NCBI GenBank assembly: GCA_021325095.1 | Contig: JAJPHV010000001.1 | Location: forward strand, 18,925 to 82,924 | Direction of reading: 5' to 3' | From: Chloroflexota bacterium | GTDB taxonomy: Bacteria; Chloroflexota; Anaerolineae; Aggregatilineales; UBA2796 | DNA: 64,000 bases | Shown here: positions 17,028 through 25,013 of the stretch, piece after piece | Layout of the letters: every line of letters starts with the position of its first letter | How positions within the stretch are numbered: position 1 is the first letter of the stretch | Made by a program: the position numbers and the translations under genes | Notes under the pieces: model-generated | Told to the model about the DNA's origin: nothing | What the model saw: the letters and a program-made list of their open reading frames with translations, nothing else | Database searches by the model: none

Positions 17028-18023
17028 CTACAGTAGTATTTTTGCGAGGTCTTTGACGGTTTCTTTGAAACTGCTGTCTTGATTGTGTGCGCCACGCCAC
17101 TGCATCCAAAAATCAATGACTGAGCCTCCCATCTGGCAAGCGTAGCACTGCCAGTAGTTTCCTTCCTGGTTAACTTGAAAGCTCTTGTGCTGGTCGTCGT
17201 GAAACGGGCAGTAGCCTTTGCCGCGTTGGTCAAGCGCCACGTACTGGCTGACAAAATCATAGACACTGATGCGGCTCTTGATGCGCTCGGAAAGGGGAGC
17301 GCTCGTGTTCGTCTCAGGCTTTACCTGAAACGGTTGGGTGGGGGATACCGCCTTCGGTGCTGGTGCGCGCGCAAGTATCTCATCAACAAACGCCTGGGGA
17401 ACACGAGATGGTGCGGCCAATAGCTGTATTTGCTCACGGATCGTTTGGGCAAGGGGCGTGCCGTCAGGCGTGATGAAGTGGTAGCGATGCCCGGTGAGTT
17501 TGTGAACGCCCAATGGCATTCTGACCAATGAGCCTGGGCCGGGGAAGGGCTTGTCCTGCTTGGGATACAGTTCAATGCCAGGCTGTTCCTCGCCGTGCTT
17601 TTCAGGTAGCTCGTGATCGGCAAGCAACTGCTTCCCAAACCGTCGCGCCTGAAATCCTGGGAGTGTGGGAGCAAACAGCCACAGGTGGCCGCCACGTCGG
17701 GATGGCTCAAGGTAGGTAGGCACATCTGAAAAAAGCGATAGTGCCTGGGCCATGCTGACCAGGCCCTCAAAGTGCTCATCCTGGTCTGCATCAAAGCAAA
17801 TCCATTTGGCCCATCCTTTGGGATCAAGGGCGTATGCGCCGATAGTTAGATGGCCCATCAGGTGGGCGTAGATCAGGTTGTCAGTGAGGGGCTTGGCAAC
17901 CGTGACGTAGGTTCCGTTTTCAAGCTGAATGGGGTACATATCCCGGCGGTTGACGAATGTTGCCGCATAGCCTGAAACTGCCTGGGGATCAAACTCCACC
18001 TTGTTTGGGCGCTCCTTGCTCAT
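17028..18023 (-). CDS. Archaeo-eukaryotic-type primase with CHC2 zinc finger
   Basis: A 331-residue replication protein. Residues 20-200 match the AEP primase fold of the TOTE type: WICFDADQDE (metal-binding acidic motif), then EPSRRGGHLWLFAP, ELYPKQ and GSLVRMPLGVHK. The C-terminal 80 residues are a CHC2-type zinc finger as in DnaG (YCPFHDDQHKSF ... WQCYACQMGGSVIDF). The ATG lies only about 9 bases after TATAAT inside a perfect palindrome, so the mRNA may be leaderless and tightly controlled. It probably primes replication of element B. Confidence 0.82.
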   Translation of the reverse strand: MSKERPNKVEFDPQAVSGYAATFVNRRDMYPIQLENGTYVTVAKPLTDNLIYAHLMGHLTIGAYALDPKGWAKWICFDADQDEHFEGLVSMAQALSLFSDVPTYLEPSRRGGHLWLFAPTLPGFQARRFGKQLLADHELPEKHGEEQPGIELYPKQDKPFPGPGSLVRMPLGVHKLTGHRYHFITPDGTPLAQTIREQIQLLAAPSRVPQAFVDEILARAPAPKAVSPTQPFQVKPETNTSAPLSERIKSRISVYDFVSQYVALDQRGKGYCPFHDDQHKSFQVNQEGNYWQCYACQMGGSVIDFWMQWRGAHNQDSSFKETVKDLAKILL

Positions 18024-18026
18024 CCT

Positions 18027-18043
18027 GTTCGTATTATACGAAC
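18027..18043 (-). promoter_or_regulatory. Perfect palindrome containing the -10 box of the primase gene
   Basis: GTTCGTATTATACGAAC is a 17-base perfect palindrome. Read on the minus strand it contains TATAAT, and the primase ATG begins about 9 bases downstream. An operator covering a leaderless promoter is the simplest reading. Confidence 0.65.
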
Positions 18044-18156
18044 GTGATGTAGCGCAAGGGGAGGGGAGAGAGCTTCATGGTTGCTGATCAGTGCCACTCA
18101 CAGCACTGCCGTTGGGGTCAAGGGGCGCACTATGTTGGGGATGGTCTGGATAGTGT

Positions 18157-18414
18157 TTAGACCTGCAAGTGTTCCTTCACCCACATGCGGATCAAGGTTG
18201 TTGGGCCGATGCCTTTTTTCTGGGCTGCTGCTCTGATTTTGGCAACGTCCTGTGGATCAAAGCGCACATTGAGGGTATCAGACAGATTTTTGGCAAAACT
18301 GACTTTTATGGGCTTCCACTCGTGCCAGTAGTCCGCAAAGCTGTGGGTGTCCCAAAACTCCGCTTCCTCTTCACGACTTTTGAATGCTGGTATTTTTGCT
18401 GGTTTAGTGGTCAT
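18157..18414 (-). CDS. brnA: BrnA/CopG-type antitoxin
   Basis: An 85-residue antitoxin with a C-terminal ribbon-helix-helix (LNVRFDPQDVAKIRAAAQKK ... TTLIRMWVKEHL). It follows the toxin gene with a 4-base overlap (ATGA), the usual toxin-first order of brnTA. It should neutralise the toxin and repress the operon. Confidence 0.8.
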   Translation of the reverse strand: MTTKPAKIPAFKSREEEAEFWDTHSFADYWHEWKPIKVSFAKNLSDTLNVRFDPQDVAKIRAAAQKKGIGPTTLIRMWVKEHLQV

Positions 18415-18698
18415 GCTGCTTGTTCACCTCCTTGTTCCTCAAGATAGTCTTTTCGCTCACGTCGGTCTGCACTGCGGGCGGTAACAGGGTAGAATACACC
18501 TTCACCCTTTGGATGCAAGACAATGGCAAGCATTCGGCCAGAGTGCGTTGGGCCGATAACCATGATGCGCGTGCTGTAGCTGTTACGCATAATTGGCTCT
18601 CCCTCACAGACCTCTTCGACTTCCTCTGGTGTAACATCGTGCTGTGCGATATGTGCCCTATTCCAGTCATCCCAGAGAAGCTGCTTGCTGTCAATCAC
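18411..18698 (-). CDS. brnT: BrnT-family toxin
   Basis: A 95-residue ribonuclease-type toxin of the RelE superfamily. Typical features are WDDWNRAHIAQHDVTPEEVEEV, then RIMVIGPTHSGRMLAIVLHP and the C-terminal YPVTARSADRRERKDY. The GTG at 18698 is preferred because AAGGAG lies 5 bases upstream. It forms a two-gene addiction module with the antitoxin and would help keep element B. Confidence 0.82.
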   Translation of the reverse strand: MIDSKQLLWDDWNRAHIAQHDVTPEEVEEVCEGEPIMRNSYSTRIMVIGPTHSGRMLAIVLHPKGEGVFYPVTARSADRRERKDYLEEQGGEQAA

Positions 18699-18773
18699 GT
18701 CTCCTTGTAGCACAACGGGCCACGCCTTGTCAATAAGGTCACGGGAAGGTGATGCTAGGGGAGAGGATTAGGT

Positions 18774-19025
18774 TTAGGGTTGATCGCCCCGACTAGTCAC
18801 AGAATTTTGGTCAGGAGCAAGGTTATCCGTGCTTCTGTCTTCTTTGAGTTCTTCCTCAAGCTCCCACTGTTTTTCAAGCAAACGATCACGGTTGAAGTAG
18901 CGCTCCATCGTGTTTTCGTTTTCGTCGTTGTTTTCAAGACGATGCTGTATCTCACTCAGGATCGCCTCAAGGTCTTCGGGGCCAGGGCGCGTGGATTGTG
19001 ACTGTCCAAATTCGGGGCCTGCCAT
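18774..19025 (-). CDS. Acidic hypothetical protein
   Basis: An 83-residue, strongly charged, probably helical protein (LEAILSEIQHRLENNDENEN ... QWELEEELKED). There is no family or TM segment. It has little support beyond composition and could be noncoding. Confidence 0.4.
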   Translation of the reverse strand: MAGPEFGQSQSTRPGPEDLEAILSEIQHRLENNDENENTMERYFNRDRLLEKQWELEEELKEDRSTDNLAPDQNSVTSRGDQP

Positions 19026-19191
19026 GCCCCATGCTAGACCATCGAAATGAGAAGTTCAATATGACTGACGGGTACATAAGGAACGCTCGTGCGGAGGGTT
19101 ATGAGGCCGGGAATTCCGATACGCGCAAAACTGGTATCGTTTTGACGCGGAAATTCCAAATGTGCTATACCAAACAAACATACCCACTGGA

Positions 19192-19719
19192 ATGAATAAA
19201 GATCGAGAACCACAAGCGGGGTCACTGACCGTTGAAAAGGTTGCTGAGATCGCCAAAGAAACCTTGCTTCGTGATGGCTATCATGTCCCAACGGTGCTGG
19301 TTAGTGGCAGTCAACAAGACGTTGCCATCCAAATCACGGAACTTGCTGATACCTCTGATGAACGCCAGCGCCAGATGTTTCATGCTGGCTTTATCCTGGC
19401 GCAAGAGCACGTCGTTGGCGTGCCACAGCAGATATTTTTCATTAGTGAAGGATGGATGAGTGTTGGGACACAAGACTCTCTACCAATGACACCGCCCTCA
19501 CAAGACCCCAACCGCAAAGAAGTCCTCCTGATTGCTCACACCAATATCCTGACCGTTGAGGATAATGTTTTGACCTTTGAAATGCTCCGTGACAGGGAGG
19601 GCAAACTCATTGGGCTAACCCAACTGCACGAGAACACTGAGGGCAGACAAGCGGAAAGTCCATTGATCAGGGCGTTTGTTACTGGATTTGCAATGGGGTT
19701 GGGTGGCCCTGTGCAGTAG
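19192..19719 (+). CDS. Hypothetical protein
   Basis: A 175-residue soluble protein. The N-terminal half begins with a helical segment (LTVEKVAEIAKETLLRDGYH) and then alternates strands and helices (TVLVSGSQQDVAIQITELAD, RQMFHAGFILAQ). The middle is QIFFISEGWMSV and the end is Gly-rich (AFVTGFAMGLGG). No family is recognised. It is read alone on the plus strand. Confidence 0.55.
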   Translation: MNKDREPQAGSLTVEKVAEIAKETLLRDGYHVPTVLVSGSQQDVAIQITELADTSDERQRQMFHAGFILAQEHVVGVPQQIFFISEGWMSVGTQDSLPMTPPSQDPNRKEVLLIAHTNILTVEDNVLTFEMLRDREGKLIGLTQLHENTEGRQAESPLIRAFVTGFAMGLGGPVQ

Positions 19720-19790
19720 TATGGGGACGCAGACTTCGCAGGAAACTCCTGCAAAGCCTGGAACCACCCCTGGCAAAAGCCTGAGCGACC

Positions 19791-20033
19791 TTACACGGTT
19801 GGGGCAGGTGGATTACTCATTTTCAGTCTATCACGCATTTGGTTAATGATCGCACTCGGCGGAAAGTCCTTCAGTGCTGTGCGAAGTTCCCCCTCCGTGA
19901 ACACCAATCCCTTGGTCATCGCAAAATCCAAGATGGCGTTTACATTGGCTAACCCGGTGGCCTGAAGCTGCGCTCGGATTGAGGCATCGCTTGAGAGACG
20001 TTCCAAAAACTGTTGAGCAGTCTGTACCGTCAT
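19791..20033 (-). CDS. Nif11-like domain protein
   Basis: This 80-residue protein looks like the Nif11 leader-type domain: TAQQFLERLSSDASIRAQLQ, then AILDFAMTKGLVFTEGELRT. In some bacteria these are leader parts of ribosomal peptide precursors, but here no Cys-rich core follows and no modifying enzyme is nearby. A stand-alone Nif11-like protein is the safer call. Confidence 0.6.
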   Translation of the reverse strand: MTVQTAQQFLERLSSDASIRAQLQATGLANVNAILDFAMTKGLVFTEGELRTALKDFPPSAIINQMRDRLKMSNPPAPTV

Positions 20034-20152
20034 CGCGGCCCCCCTTTCTCTCCAACATCGCGCCTTCTGTCGTTGCTCCTGCCAGGGTGATCCATAACGT
20101 AATTGTACACGCGATTCCTGGGGCAAATGGCAAATGCAGGACAAAGTAACCT

Positions 20153-21165
20153 GGCTCATGTTAATTACAAGTGCGCCGCAACCAGGGCTGCCACGAAATC
20201 GGGGGTAATGCGCTTCAAATTAATGTGAAACTCGCAGATAGCCAGATAGCCTGCCAAGAATTTTTTGTGAACGCCACGAAACAGCCGCATAAAGTTGCGC
20301 CCTAGCGTCCACATGCCTTCGACGGTATTGATATGAACTTCGCGGATGCCATCGCCGTCATCGTCGCGCGCCCATTCTTTTTGGGCGTGACACACCGTGT
20401 CGTGAGGACGATCCACGTTGTTGTAACCTTGCCATTCATCGGTGTAGACCTGGGTATCCTCTTTGGTAAACTGCTCCACCTGGGCGCACAACGTCTCCCC
20501 ATCGGTGTGTTCAACCATCCGTAGACGCACCTTGCCACTGTCTCGCCCAACCGTGCCGACAATCGGTGGTCGGTCATTGGCATAGGTGCCATGTCCACGT
20601 TGTTTATTGGCTCGTCGTCGGGGTGGGTCAGCGGGATCAAGATGCGGTTCGCCTTTTTTCCCCCCGCATTCTGGTACAGCTCATCGGTTTCGGTCTGTTC
20701 ATCCGTGTCAAGCGGGTTATCCGGTTGTATCCGTTGGGCATTGGCTTGCATCTGCTGGCGGATGGTTTGAACCGTTTGGCGGCACACACCCACTTCATTC
20801 GCCAGGATTTGCGCCTGTTCGCCTTTGACCACGCCCCGTACCAGTCACACGACTTGTTCAGGCTTCAAGCGGCGGCCTTCAAAAACCGTGCCACTATACA
20901 CGTTGTATGTCTGATCGCACTTCCGACAGCGATAGGCGGGAACCTGACTACGCCGGGTAACGCGGAACTGCCGCGCTTCCTTCAAAACGGCACCACAGTG
21001 CGGACACACCATCCCGCTTGGGTGGAAATAGTCGACCAACCACTCATAACTATCCTGGCTCGACATTAAATCGACAATTGGAAATTCTATCGGCATTGCT
21101 CGTATCCTGCCTGCCCGCCCCTTTGCTCAGTTTATCACCTTTTGCACTCGTCTTTAACATGAGCC
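20153..21165. mobile_element. IS1595-family insertion sequence, 1013 bp
   Basis: Perfect 12-bp terminal inverted repeats, GGCTCATGTTAA (20153-20164) and TTAACATGAGCC (21154-21165), are flanked by an 8-bp target duplication AGTAACCT (20145-20152 and 21166-21173). The 8-bp duplication fits the IS1595 family. The ends are intact but the transposase is broken. Confidence 0.92.
20165..21096 (-). pseudogene. IS1595 transposase, interrupted
   Basis: The N-terminal part has the family zinc ribbon (MVCPHCGAVLKEARQF ... YRCRKCDQTYNVYSGTVFEG). An in-frame TGA follows PEQVV at about 20845. The frame resumes with VKGEQAQILANEVGV and then shifts by one base near 20560. The C-terminal DDE-type part continues in another frame (VYTDEWQGYNNV ... 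HINTVEGMW). One stop and one frameshift make it inactive unless read through. Confidence 0.88.
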
Positions 21166-21309
21166 AGTAACCTATCAGCGTATCTGGCTTGCTACTTTCT
21201 ATCGCTTTGGGTTTACACTGAAGATAGGCTTGCAGTCAGACGCCATCCATTGTTGGGGCGGAGGAGGTATGGCAAGATGTCTTCGCCCGCGTGTTGTGCC
21301 TGCGAAATT

Positions 21310-22001
21310 TTAGCTGGTGAACATAGCGTTGATCAAATCTGCGATGACCTCTAGCGTTCGAATGGCATGTGTGGGCATTATGAGGTTCTGTTGATCTGGG
21401 TGCGAAGTTGTGTTTCTAATCTTCACAACTCCATCCCATCGTATTCTTTCGCGCTCAGGGATGACTTGCTGGCCTATCAGATGCTCCACCTTCTTCCTAA
21501 ACGGCCACTTGCCGCACTGTGCTCCAATGGCCCTACACTTGTGGGTGACAGCAGCCTCCGCTACTCGGTGTAATTGTTCTGCGCCGAGGGTGTAGAGCGG
21601 GTAGAAGAAGTATCCGTAAGCTAGGGCAGCCCGTGCGACCTCGAAGAGCGCTTGTACTTCATCAGGAACGGTTTCTATTAGCTCCGGTTTGAGAATGGAG
21701 CGAACCCCCAGTCATTACCCTCAACCGGGTGAGTTGTGCCGTCGGGTGCGCGGCGTGCCCAGATGGTAGAAGGCATATCAGGTTCTAGCCAATTGTCTAG
21801 CGTCAGTTTCTTGAACCCAAACCCTGTTGTCACTGCTATTTCTCCTTGTGTTCCCAGACTTTTGTAGAGGTGTGAAGCGTCAATTGGTGAACCCAATAGA
21901 ACGTTTTTGCGATAAGGTGGCGGTGGCTGCGCGAATGCTGATACCACGACCGGGCTGTGGCATTCACTTTGCGGTAGTGATGCCCGCAAGTTTATTTTCA
22001 T
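21310..22001 (-). pseudogene. HEPN-like protein, frameshifted
   Basis: One coding unit appears to be split by a single-base shift near 21690. The first frame ends DGTTHPVEGNDWGFAPFS. The next frame continues ILKPELIETVPDEVQALFEV ... YPLYTLGAEQLHRVAEAAVT and ends at a TAA at 21310-21312. The second part has KIRNTTSHP, an R-x4-H motif typical of HEPN RNases. The start is uncertain (ATG 22001 or GTG near 21948). A sequencing error is possible. Confidence 0.55.
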
Positions 22002-22467
22002 CAAGATACCGAAGCCATGTTCCTGCTCGATGACATTCCTCGGCGTGGCGTACCGCAAGCTCGGCTTCCTGGATTTCAAAAAGGTCTTTTGCAGCGGCAA
22101 GATTTCCCGCCTCAAGGCCATACTTAGCTACATTGTAGAATTGTCCCCAGAAGAATTGTAGGAACAGCAGGCGTGGTAAGTTGAAGGTGGGAAGTTCCCC
22201 TGCGATTTTTTCTTGAAGCTGCCGTTTTTGAATTTGCTCCGCAATTTTGGCAAATTGCTCCTTGCTTGGTTCCCATGCGTGACTGAGAGGAAATTCGATG
22301 TCTAGCAAGGAGAGAATTGATTTCACAGAGAGTTCGACGCATTCCTGAGCCTCTTGAATGGCTTCTGAATACGTATAGTAGGACTTTGAATGTTCTCGTG
22401 CTGAGGTGAGGTAGTTTGAAGCCTTATCAAGCCACCCCTCCGCCATTTTGCGCTTGTTCTTATCCAT
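21964..22467 (-). CDS. HEPN-domain protein
   Basis: A 167-residue helical protein of the HEPN type: KASNYLTSAREHSKSYYTYS, EAIQEAQECVELSVKSILSL, ending QFYNVAKYGLEA ... AVRHAEECHRAGTWL. These proteins often act with a nucleotidyltransferase or as RNase-type toxins. No MNT partner is seen. The neighbouring downstream frame is itself a broken HEPN-like gene. ATG 22467 is chosen because the HEPN helices begin soon after it. Confidence 0.65.
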   Translation of the reverse strand: MDKNKRKMAEGWLDKASNYLTSAREHSKSYYTYSEAIQEAQECVELSVKSILSLLDIEFPLSHAWEPSKEQFAKIAEQIQKRQLQEKIAGELPTFNLPRLLFLQFFWGQFYNVAKYGLEAGNLAAAKDLFEIQEAELAVRHAEECHRAGTWLRYLDENKLAGITTAK

Positions 22468-22584
22468 ATTGATTGAGGCTCCTCTCGACTGAACAGTGGT
22501 GGGGTGTTTACGATAACGGGTCATGATACCAGAAAGTTTCGGGTCTCGGAAGGGTAATTATGGGTCATAATGGACTATCTTAGT

Positions 22585-22640
22585 CGGCGGGCGGTGAGAA
22601 CCGATTTTGGTTCGCATTGCTGTCTGATATTCAGCGCCCG
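22585..22640. repeat. Inverted 56-bp copy of part of the replication-relaxation gene
   Basis: Exact reverse-complement match to 5778-5833. It borders an IS630-like transposase fragment, which suggests a leftover from an earlier rearrangement. Confidence 0.9.
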
Positions 22641-22796
22641 AATGATGGCTTCGTCTTTCCATCCCTCATCGGCCTTCAACAGAATCGGCGCTCGCTTCAT
22701 CTTTCGGGCAGATACACGACCTTTTCCCGTTAACGCTAACAGCGTCTCACGCTCTTCCGGCTCCAACTTGTTGACAACGTACTTCTTCGCGGGCAT
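22641..22796 (-). pseudogene. IS630-like transposase, N-terminal remnant
   Basis: About 52 codons match the start of IS630-type transposases: YVVNKLEPEERETLLALTGK, then RKMKRAPILLKADEGW and IIRALNI. After this the frame runs into the 56-bp copy of the replication-relaxation gene. The catalytic DDE domain is missing. Confidence 0.75.
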
Positions 22797-22838
22797 GTCT
22801 GACCCTCCCATTGGCCTTAGGCCAGAATCTACGTCGGC

Positions 22839-23375
22839 TTATAGCATAAGAGGGGACATGATTGCCCCGCTTTTGGCAAACGACAGCGCAAAGCGGTTCG
22901 GTTCTGCGCCGAGGTAGACAACCACGCTTGGGAATGGAGCGTTTTTCTCTGCCCCTACGAAACGAATACGCCCGTGTAGAAAGCACATAGGGTAGCGACT
23001 AACACGCCGCCACCAGGCCGAGCCGGAGCGTGCAGGAAGAAGTGCGAGGGCTGCGGTGATATGTCCAGTCTCATATTCAAAACAGAGTTTTTCTACCCAC
23101 TCACCTATGGTTTTGCCGTATGGTGGATTAAGCCAGACACGACCAAACCAGGGGAGCGCAAGGCCGTCATCATCTATCGAGTAGAACTGGTTTGCCTGTA
23201 TAGATTGGTTCGCAACCTCGCAGCTTGCAGGATCAAGGTCTATTACTCCGAGAACATCTCTTGCGAGGGTAATGAGTTTGGGCGGTGTGTACCATTCTTC
23301 GCTGCCGCTTCTGAAATGTACGTTGAGGTGCGCTAGCTTGCGGCGCTTGCTTGACCGTCTTGCCACCGACGCCAT
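22839..23375 (-). CDS. dam: Phage-type DNA N6-adenine methyltransferase
   Basis: About 178 residues of the phage DNA N-6-adenine-methyltransferase family (PF05869). Characteristic segments are SEEWYTPPKLI, VIDLDPAS and the catalytic NPPYGKT, then ALLPARSGSAWW and the C-terminal VVVYLG. The start is uncertain: ATG 23375 or a TTG at 23405. It probably protects element DNA from restriction. No paired nuclease is adjacent. Confidence 0.85.
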   Translation of the reverse strand: MASVARRSSKRRKLAHLNVHFRSGSEEWYTPPKLITLARDVLGVIDLDPASCEVANQSIQANQFYSIDDDGLALPWFGRVWLNPPYGKTIGEWVEKLCFEYETGHITAALALLPARSGSAWWRRVSRYPMCFLHGRIRFVGAEKNAPFPSVVVYLGAEPNRFALSFAKSGAIMSPLML

Positions 23376-23597
23376 CTTGCAAGACCATCTCGACGAATTT
23401 GGCAATCTCCCCCCTTTGTCAAACGATTCCTGAACCGTTCCAGCGGCTCACTTTTAGAACATTAGTTTACGTCCGGCTCTCAGCGTGTGCCAAAAGACGC
23501 CTACTGTATCGTGTGCGATGTGCCAGGCGAAATTTTAATATGTTACGTGCGGGGAGAAGTAGCCAGTAGAACTATTGGAGAAGGCTCACCTATAGTG

Positions 23598-25004
23598 TCA
23601 TGGGTAGTTGGGGTTTTTGATCGAAATGTAAAATCGCCCACTTCTGGCGACACAAACCCCGTCCTTCACGATGAAACATTCAATCCAATGCTTGCCTGTA
23701 TACGCCGAGTATTCCCAATTTACGAGTGGGTTAGATGATGGTTGTTTGAAGTCGTATCCTCTAGCTTTGAAAAACCCACCCCGCAGGCCATTTTCTTTAC
23801 GGGCATGTTCGCCTGTATTCACCACTTGCCACCAAACATCGTAGCTTCCCTTTACATTCGTGCTCGCAACGTACTTTATACGAAGACCATTTTGTACGTA
23901 CCGTCCATTGGAATTGAGACCGCTCAGGCGTTGAGTTTCCTTATACAAATACGCATCAATCCTGACCTTGTAACGCTTATTGATTGACATGGGCCAATTT
24001 GGTTTCTGCGCGTGGGCAATGTCGCCAAGAGCGTTGGAGCGGGCCATCTTCTGCGTTTCTTTTGTTTCCTCTTTATCGTAATGAGGAAACTCAGGGCCGA
24101 ACAGTACGCGCCACAACCTTGAGCTTTCAACATCGTCGGGTTCCTCATTTGCTTGCTGTGCTTGTTCCAAGCACTCTTCGACAATACCTATGAAGGTCTT
24201 GAACTCCGCCAGCGTCATGCTTGTTTTGATTGTCTCGCTAGGCAAGCCTGGGTCACAAAGTTTCGGAACTTCGGTTGGTTCTGCGTATTTTCTCTTCACG
24301 TTTTCTAGGACTGCGATGAAGTGGTCAGCCCATGCAGTCTGCTGTGGGTCGAAATTCTCAGCAGTTAGACATTCAAGCCAAAAACCTTTCGGGTGTGGCC
24401 TTTCGACTTCGGGCTGTTTGGTTTCACATTGGTAGCGCCACCACCACTTCATCATTTTGACTAACGGAACATATTGCCCCTTGCTACAGTCGTCTGAGTT
24501 CAATCGTGAAGCGTGCTCTAGGTGGCCTTTGGGATGAGTGAGTATCCACTTCTTCAGTTCCTTGTCAGGCACGCGCAATGGTGACTTATCATCGGTTTCT
24601 GCAACGGCGGGAATAATATCAAGGGTCAACTGAGCATCGTGGTTTTCTGGTAGCGGGTCATTGACGCGAATTGACCGCCGCTGGTATTCGGGATTGTCAG
24701 CATCTTCATAGCATCTGACTAGAGCAACTTTCAGCTTGCGTAAAACCGCCTGTGGCGTGTTTTTGTCATCATTGAGGTCAAAGTTCGTTAGCACCACGAT
24801 GTCTACGTCTTTGATGTCGCCAACCGCAGTACGGCGCTTGTACGAGCCATACAGGAATGTATCTGTCACATACTGCTTGAAAGCATCCTCTTCTTCCAAA
24901 CACTTCCGTACTCGTTCATGCGCGGTTTGAGCATATGCAACCGCTTTCTCGTCAGGATTGATATTGCTCAAGAACTGGTCAAATAGATCGTTTAGCTTTG
25001 ACAT
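23598..25004 (-). CDS. cdnA: CBASS cyclic-oligonucleotide synthase (CD-NTase) with AGS-C domain
   Basis: A 468-residue cGAS/DncV-like nucleotidyltransferase that makes a cyclic nucleotide alarm signal on phage infection. The active site is complete: GS at 53-54 (FLYGSYKRRTAVGDIKDVDI), Asp66 and Asp68, and Asp129 (LTLDIIPAV). The C-terminal 130 residues match the AGS-C sensor domain (YKVRIDAYLYKET ... VWWQVVNTGEHA ... WIECFIV). It starts 9 bases after the effector stop and shares its transcript. The ATG at 25004 is chosen over GTG 25010 because of the AGGGGG spacing. The product nucleotide cannot be told from sequence. Confidence 0.92.
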   Translation of the reverse strand: MSKLNDLFDQFLSNINPDEKAVAYAQTAHERVRKCLEEEDAFKQYVTDTFLYGSYKRRTAVGDIKDVDIVVLTNFDLNDDKNTPQAVLRKLKVALVRCYEDADNPEYQRRSIRVNDPLPENHDAQLTLDIIPAVAETDDKSPLRVPDKELKKWILTHPKGHLEHASRLNSDDCSKGQYVPLVKMMKWWWRYQCETKQPEVERPHPKGFWLECLTAENFDPQQTAWADHFIAVLENVKRKYAEPTEVPKLCDPGLPSETIKTSMTLAEFKTFIGIVEECLEQAQQANEEPDDVESSRLWRVLFGPEFPHYDKEETKETQKMARSNALGDIAHAQKPNWPMSINKRYKVRIDAYLYKETQRLSGLNSNGRYVQNGLRIKYVASTNVKGSYDVWWQVVNTGEHARKENGLRGGFFKARGYDFKQPSSNPLVNWEYSAYTGKHWIECFIVKDGVCVARSGRFYISIKNPNYP

Positions 25005-25013
25005 ACTCACCCC

